DNA of 41,870 nucleotides from Cruorifilaria tuberocauda. Its lineage: Eukaryota > Nematoda > Chromadorea > Rhabditida > Onchocercidae. Below, one piece after another: positions 35,601-41,870 of the stretch. Position 1 is the stretch's first letter. Every line of letters begins with the position of its first letter. Position numbers and translations under genes: made by a program. Below the pieces are notes generated by a model. That model saw only the letters and a program-made list of their open reading frames with translations, ran no database searches and had not been told where the DNA came from. The stretch lies in NCBI GenBank assembly GCA_013365365.1, contig JABVXU010000467.1, forward strand, positions 1 through 41,870, written 5' to 3'.

Positions 35601-38600
35601 TTAGGATGGGCTTATGCGCTTATTCGGAAAATTACGTATAACTGTAATACTCTAATTTTAAACATATAAAATGTTTTTTACTTATGAGAGTTTTAGTGAC
35701 TTATGAGAGATTTTACTTTAAAAAAGTACAAATTGTATAGAGAAATGTAATATCTATAAATGCTAGCGTAGTTCCTTTTTGTTTTCAGGAGTTAACGTCT
35801 AGTAAAAATCGTTGTTCGCAGCAAGAACTGGAGTTAAATCAACGATTACAAACAATGCAACAAATAAGAAAGGAATTACAGGTGAGCGTTAATATACATT
35901 CTGAAGATGTTTCATATATGATCTAAATGAGAGCAGCGTGATGTAGAAAAATGTGGGAATATAATGCTATTGCTGGCGATTCAAATTACATTGCTCTTAT
36001 TCTTTCGTATTCGCTTTGACATAATTAACTTTTGCATTTCACTATAAGACAGGCAAGAATTTTCCTAAATTTTGGAGAAATACAGCAGTCTCTAGCTCTG
36101 CTAGGATTTCGTTTAGATTTTCCTTTTTTATAAAAGGATTTTCTTCTAGTAGGATTCTGCTTCATGATCTTTCAATATTAAGTAAGGTTGTATGAGATAT
36201 CAGAAGTATGTCTTTTCTAATTTCTATTAATTAAATTTTTTTACACTTTTGCTTAAATTCATTGCATCTATGCTTTTTTCAGAATCAAGATTGTCAAATA
36301 GAACATTTGAGCAAAACGAACGCTTTACTCGAAAAACGTTTGGAAGACTTGGAAGGCAACGCGGTGAGACTGTTTGGGTTGTTATGAAATAGATCACAGC
36401 AGAAAATCATTTAAAAGCAAATAATATGATTTCATAATAATGGAGAAATATTGAATTTTCGAGCACAAGATTATAAAAAATTTTGCATTTGAATTTCTTA
36501 GCACACTTGGCATACATTTTTGTTATTGAGCTTACTGTTACTATAGATGATAACAACAGCTGACCCAAACAAAGTTTTTTTGTTTTTTTATCTTTAGAAG
36601 GTAGAACGCGATACGCTTGAAATAAAACTACAAAATACGATGAAAGTAGCAGAAGAATTAAGTGCAGTGACTTCCGAGATTCGGGATGAAATGCTGCAAC
36701 ATAGAGGAAATGCCGAAACAGCAGTTCAGGAACGAGAAAAAGTGAACTTTATAATTCTTTCTCTTGTGGTATTGATATTTTACTAGAATCGAAAATCTGC
36801 TCTTCATTGCTAGGTTTTGAATGCGTTTAGAAACTGATTTTTTTTTCCACTTAAAATTTGTTCCCTCATTTTCCAAACTGAAATAATGAATCACAAATTT
36901 TGTGAGTTGTGATTCAGTTTTGTCATTTAGATTGATTTGCTCAATTTACGATGAATGACGAAGTTGGGAGTATCCCGTTAGTACTATGAAAGATTCTGGT
37001 AAATATAAGGATATGAAAAGAGGTTAAAAAAGCTGAAATGTTAGGCTACTTAGGAGACATGTTTGAAGGAATATTTATTAACATTTTTTCCTACATTTCC
37101 AGCATCGTGAACAAATCCATGCTCTAAATGCGCAACTTGTGGATGCTAATCGAGAGCGCATGAGATATTTGAATGATTGCACTATTTACAGTAAGAAATT
37201 GGCCGAAATGGAGACTGCGAACGCAGAGGTAAAGGATTAATTACTTTTGCTATCTATATTCATTTTTCATAAATCTTGTTTATAAAAATAGAAAATTTTA
37301 ATTTCCAATATCAACTCCTTTATTGGCTAAACATTATTTTGAAGACATTTTTGCAGTTAAACAATCAGTTGGAAGTACTGCAAAACGCAAGCGCAACTAA
37401 TGATACAAACTGCAGCAAATTAATGAAGGAAGTTGAAAAATATCGAAATCAGCTTGCTGATATTGTGGAAGCTCAACACAAGGTAGTTCAGAGAAAACAA
37501 AATAAATATAACTTTTGTAATGAATATTACTGGAACATGCAAATTTCATGATTAAAATTTACTGAATATGTAGTTATATGAAATATATTCACAGTATTTC
37601 AACTTTTTTTTGATTTTAATTTTCTTGAAAATTTGTCCGACACTAACATTCCATTTTTTCAGGAAACAGCTGAGCTAAAGAATAAGTTAGAATGTATTGA
37701 AGAAGAGAAGGAAAAATATATTAAGAAGATGGCTATTGAGTATGTGATTTTTTCTTTATTTAAGGGATCATTAATTAGCGTGTACCGAATAATGCCTTTT
37801 AAAAAGAAGTACCATGGTATTTAAATAATTCCTATGAAAGCTCGTAAATTGTAAGTTGTTGTCTTTCCTTTATCTCAGTCATCGTCTTTTTAAGAGTTTC
37901 TCGAGAAACAGCTGAAGTCGCAAAGTGCCGTAAAGAGTTGAACGAATTTAAAAGCGAGTACAATAAGAAATTGAATCGCATTGTCTTTTTGGAAGAGGAA
38001 ATCGCAAAATACAAGAATATTGAAATAGAAAGGTTAGTAAGAAAATTTTTCTTAAAGAACAGAAGTAAGTAATAAACCTTTCAAACTGATTTAATGTGGA
38101 ATGTCACAAGTGAGCATTTAGATTTAGAATCATTACAGGAGAAAAGCCATATTTTTTCTTTGTTTGGTTAATCTCACATATTCATATTAACGGTTTTTTT
38201 TGTCAAGGTGAGAGATTAGTTATCAAGAATGTATTTTAAATTGTATTATTTAGCATTTCACTTCATTTAGGCAAGACTGGAATTGCCTATTTGTCTTTCA
38301 TTTGTTAGCAATATATTATATTCATGCTCATTGCGCCATAAGTGAAAATATTTTACAGAGAAAGAATTGTGTCTTCTAGTGATGATACAAACATGCATAA
38401 AAAAGTAAGTATTTTTAATCCTTTACATATTAATTCTATGTATTAAAATATATTAATTTTAATATATTTTGTAAATCATATCTTGTTAATTTTAAAATGG
38501 TAAAGAAATGCTCTGTTGACAGCAGTAAGATTTTAAGGATTAAGGCGAAGTTGAAAAATAATCGGTTTTGATTAGAACAGTTATATAAGGTTGAAGAATA

Positions 38601-41347
38601 TATATGTAGATCGAGAAAGCCTATATGATATGCAAATCAATACTCGATCGGTTCATTTCAGCAAAATTCTTCTCGCTTATTTCTTTAATGACATTTTTAT
38701 TGTATTGCTAATCTAAGAAGATATTCAGTCATTCTTTTATCCTTTTTACGGTTATATTAATAATTATTTTTTCACTTAGATAAAAGGAAATCGAAAGAAG
38801 GATAAGAAATGTTTTATAATGACGGATGGAGGGCCAGAAATGATTAACTTAGATTATACTTTTCATTCTAAGAAATCTAATCTTCGAAATTTCTGAATTG
38901 GATGGAGGTTTTTTTAAATTATCTATATAAACCAGCACGCTTATGAGAAGTTTCTTTAATTATAGATGATAAAAGATGAAGTCCAGTCGACATCAGAAAG
39001 TGATGCTATAATTTATGATAACAGTGTTAAAATGGAGATCAATGAATTGAAAAAGCAAAACGAGGTTAACTGATTAAAATCATTGATGTAATCTTGTTAT
39101 CATTATCCTCTTGATGGAACTGAAATGCAGCATTCGGGCTTGCATAGTTTACTCCGACTTATATGTCATATTTAAAATACTGGAATGAAACATTAACATG
39201 GAACAATGTTTTTTTTTTTTAATATTTTAAGTACTTTTAGAATGAAGTAAATACAAATATAGGAAAAGTATCGTCGTAAAATTATGTCACATATATAAGT
39301 TGAACTCTGTTTTATTCTATTCGCTCTAGAATAGAATCATCAAGATTACGCTATCAGTTGGACATAGCATATGTTGTTGATATTTTGAAAAATTTGTCTT
39401 TGGCATTCTTGTGGGGATATCTACGCTATTATCTTTTGCATAGTTTCTACCAAGAAATCCGGATAGTTTCTACCAAGAAATCAGTCCGGAACTCTCATCT
39501 TTTTGAATAAGATGTATTTTTTAAGGAGTTACGTGCCGCAAATTATAAGATTGTAGAAATTTCGCAACAACAAGAAGCCATTTTCAAGAAGCACGTGGAA
39601 GGATTGGAGGTGAATTATTGTATTAGATTCCATTTGATTGTAAGTGAAGAAAGAGAAGGCGAGAAACAACATTTCAAATTATCAAAAAATCAGTGGACGT
39701 TTCGAAAATTAGTAAAATGGTCTTAGAAGTTTGCAATTTTATTAACTATATGGTTTGTTTCGGATTTAATAATTTTTTCTGCAGGAAAATCATGGAAAAA
39801 TTCGTCAACAATGTTGCTATAATGTACTCAATACGCTTCGTGCAATTGCACCGTCGAATACGAAGTTGCCCAATCTACCCGTTATTTATGACATGGATCA
39901 GTTCTACAAATGGTTGGAGGATGTCGAAAGTATGGTGCAGACGAACAAAAATGTAAAGGTAGGAAGAGTTTTTTTTTTGAGAGACTTGCTTTTTTTGCAT
40001 ATAATTTTAGTTGAAGAAGATATGAGATATTTACTTTCTATTGTTGCTTGATGGCGGGTGGTTAAGTGGATCAGTTTGTCGTTAGATATGACTAGTGAAA
40101 GTTTTTTGGTCGGTTTACGGAAAGATTAACTTATAAAATACATTAAAGCAGTTCAATGAAAGTGAAAACAATGACAGCGAAAATACAACCGATTTGTCGA
40201 AGGTTGCAGAGCTAGAAGCAAGTAATCGAAGGTATCGAGCGGCACTCGCTAGTCTTGTAAGTTTTCATCGTCAAACATTGAAAAAGTATAATTCAATGAT
40301 ATTGTATAGCAGTAAGGAAGGTATTCTTGTTTTTAAAATAAGATTTGGTTAGCTTTAATAATTAAGAAATATGGTAATAAAAAAATTGATCGATGTTTTC
40401 GAATTTTATTTGTGTTAAAAAAATTCCTGATGCAAATACTGCAGTGCATTATAATGCAAAATAAGTTATAGTAGATTATCATTGTGGATATTTTGCAGTC
40501 TTCTCATATCGATGCAATCGAAAAAGAAGCCATTTCGAAGGAAAAAATATATCTAAACGAAATTTCTCGCTTGCGACATGATATAAATGAGGTTTTTTTT
40601 TTGATTTCTATATATTTTTTGTTTGACAAAGAAATTTCCAGATTTATTTTCCGAAACTTTACATAAGTAAGGGATTGAACAAACTGGCGTACTACTGAAA
40701 TATAGCTGACCCTACTTCTATATCTTAAAATTTTGAAAAAGCTCTAATGTATACTAATCGCATGTTTGGTTGCCTGTGAAAAAGTTCTCCATTTTTATTA
40801 TTTTGTTATGTTTTCGTCATTTTCATCATGCTTCCTTGTTTTTTGGTTGCTTTAATAAAGTAATAATGTGACAGAAAATAATGCAAACTATCATTTGTTG
40901 CATTGACTTGGAGTGAGTTACTAATTTTATTTCACAAGTTAAGATGGCGGCGATATATGGACATTTTTTGGTCGTAGGATACAATTATTAATTTATTTTT
41001 TGTAGATGATTCTACAAACATTTATGAGATATGAGTCGATATTTAAGTATATTTCCCAATCATTCTTCTTATCTAGACTTTAATCACTGAAATAGTAATT
41101 GCCACTTCAATGTTATACCAATAGATAGAGTGTCTTTGCGATATAATGCATGTTTTAAATCTTCTAGTTTTCTTTTTTCAACCGCTTTGCGTTGCAGCAA
41201 CTCAAAGAGCGATTAGAAAATGAGTACAAAAGAAAGTTGGAGCTTATTTCTGAAGCTTCCAAACTTTTTGAAGTAATATATGGAGGAGCCGAACCATGTG
41301 TGAAAAATAGAAGTACATATGATATTGGTGGTTCTGATAATAGATGA
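32629..41347 (+). CDS. Ribosome-binding protein 1 (p180)/kinectin family ER membrane protein
   Basis: Twenty-three exons: 32629-32733, 32926-33063, 33166-33298, 33562-33699, 34013-34168, 34319-34437, 34637-34764, 35012-35123, 35363-35482, 35789-35881, 36283-36363, 36598-36741, 37103-37228, 37357-37482, 37663-37739, 37895-38032, 38359-38404, 38966-39064, 39526-39609, 39785-39958, 40152-40256, 40499-40591, 41198-41347; about 894 aa. A short N-terminus leads into a membrane segment (about 6-26, FGFVAVIAVLITIISIIVF), then KETDFEKAYGE, matching the KETxYxEA signature after the anchor of p180 and kinectin. A Lys-rich basic region (about 50-225) follows, then a long coiled coil (about 265-690). Near 722-815, FYKWLEDVESM and RRYRAALASL align in order with YTEWLQDLKE and DQYRSILAET of vertebrate p180. 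The family anchors ribosomes, mRNA or microtubules on rough ER. The p180 decapeptide repeat array is absent. Exons 4, 5, 16 and 19 use weaker acceptors, chosen because only they keep the frame open. Confidence 0.87.
38780..38896 (+). other. Possible alternative terminal exon of the RRBP1-type gene
   Basis: A good acceptor (TTTTTTCACTTAG) precedes 38 codons plus stop that are in phase with exon 17 (ending 38404). The stretch begins IKGNRKKDKKCF and is basic. No donor lets it continue to exon 18. Used instead of exons 18-23, it would give a form of about 698 aa lacking the conserved C-terminal region. It could also be a cryptic acceptor followed by chance open frame. Confidence 0.35.
39441..39490. 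repeat. 23-bp tandem duplication in an intron
   Basis: The unit starting TAGTTTCTACCAAGAAATC occurs at 39441-39463 and again from 39464, where the second copy has a 4-bp AGTC-like insertion before CCGGA. It lies in the intron before exon 19 of the RRBP1-type gene. Confidence 0.85.
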
Positions 41348-41870
41348 AGCGGAAATCGTGAAGTGGTAAGGGACGGCTATGATTGGCTCTTATTTTTGTT
41401 CTTAATTTTAATGTTTCCACTTCTCATAAACGCTTTCATTTTCTTTACCTTTTTAAGTTTATTCTTACTAAACTTTTAGGTTTGGTAATGCGTATCCGAT
41501 ATTTATGTTCTTTGATCGGACGATCCCTACTGCACGACTTTCTTAGTTGCTTTTCTTCTGTAAATTGTATTTACATATCAGGCTTCGTTATGTTTTGCTT
41601 GGATATTCTTTCCAGTATCGTGATCATTGCCTTAACTTTTTAATTAATGAACCGCAACTAAATGCATATATTAATTGTTAATTAATTGATAGTTCAGTCG
41701 ACGAATAAATTTATTGATGTTAATTTGATTTAATTAAACTGCACATGCTTTTTATTACGCTTTTGCTTTCATGTCTGAGTGCCTTTTTCTGCTGTTTGCA
41801 GGTGGATTTTGCATGTAGGAGGGCATAGAATAGCCTTTTTGCTAATTATATTCTAATCATTTTGTCTACT
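41348..41870. other. 3' flank of the RRBP1-type gene
   Basis: The stretch is AT-rich with no gene. An AATAAA at 41704-41709 is a plausible polyadenylation signal about 360 bp past the stop. An 86-codon plus frame at 41383-41643 is hydrophobic and T-rich, lacks homology and is treated as chance. Confidence 0.5.

Noticed and set aside
41383..41643. 86-codon plus-strand frame after the RRBP1-type gene
   Set aside because: It lies in the T-rich 3' flank with no splice sites or recognisable motifs.

Overview
The window is eukaryotic and very AT-rich. Coding sequence is broken into short exons by GT-AG introns with pyrimidine-rich TTTCAG or TTTTAG acceptors, mostly 100-600 bp long. Gene content (testican with a nematode-style layout, BBS2, an LLPH-type protein, a p180/kinectin-type ribosome receptor, a TSSK-like kinase), base composition and intron style suggest a nematode, most likely a filarial or other spirurid worm. 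The species cannot be named from sequence alone. No bacterial, phage, CRISPR, rRNA or convincing tRNA features were seen. All exon models were built by hand by matching reading frame and splice phase across each junction.

Layout. Positions 1-4465 hold no supportable intact gene, only degenerate dispersed repeats and coding-like scraps. A decayed coiled-coil pseudogene lies on the minus strand at about 4466-5265. A seven-exon TSSK-like Ser/Thr kinase (minus, 8822-6575, 302 aa) is head to head with bbs-2 (plus, 9587-15460, 15 exons, 674 aa). The 764-bp gap between them contains a near-consensus RFX/DAF-19 X-box 56 bp before the bbs-2 ATG. bbs-2 converges tail to tail on a testican (SPOCK/Cow/test-1) gene (minus, 25598-15630, 9 exons, 315 aa). 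The 6.2-kb fifth intron of testican carries a nested plus-strand gene for a small single-pass membrane protein ending in a PPPPY motif (20088-22856).

The right half has an LLPH homologue (minus, 29113-27789), then a two-exon minus-strand gene (31044-30210, N-terminus unresolved) whose protein resembles the C-terminal cyclin fold of CNTD1/COSA-1. Last is a 23-exon RRBP1/p180-kinectin family gene (plus, 32629-41347, about 894 aa) with a possible alternative terminal exon.

The genes do not form one pathway. BBS2 acts in the BBSome at cilia, testican is an extracellular-matrix calcium-binding protein, the RRBP1-type protein sits in the rough ER membrane, LLPH is nucleolar, and the TSSK-like kinase and the CNTD1-like candidate would be germline proteins if the family assignments hold.
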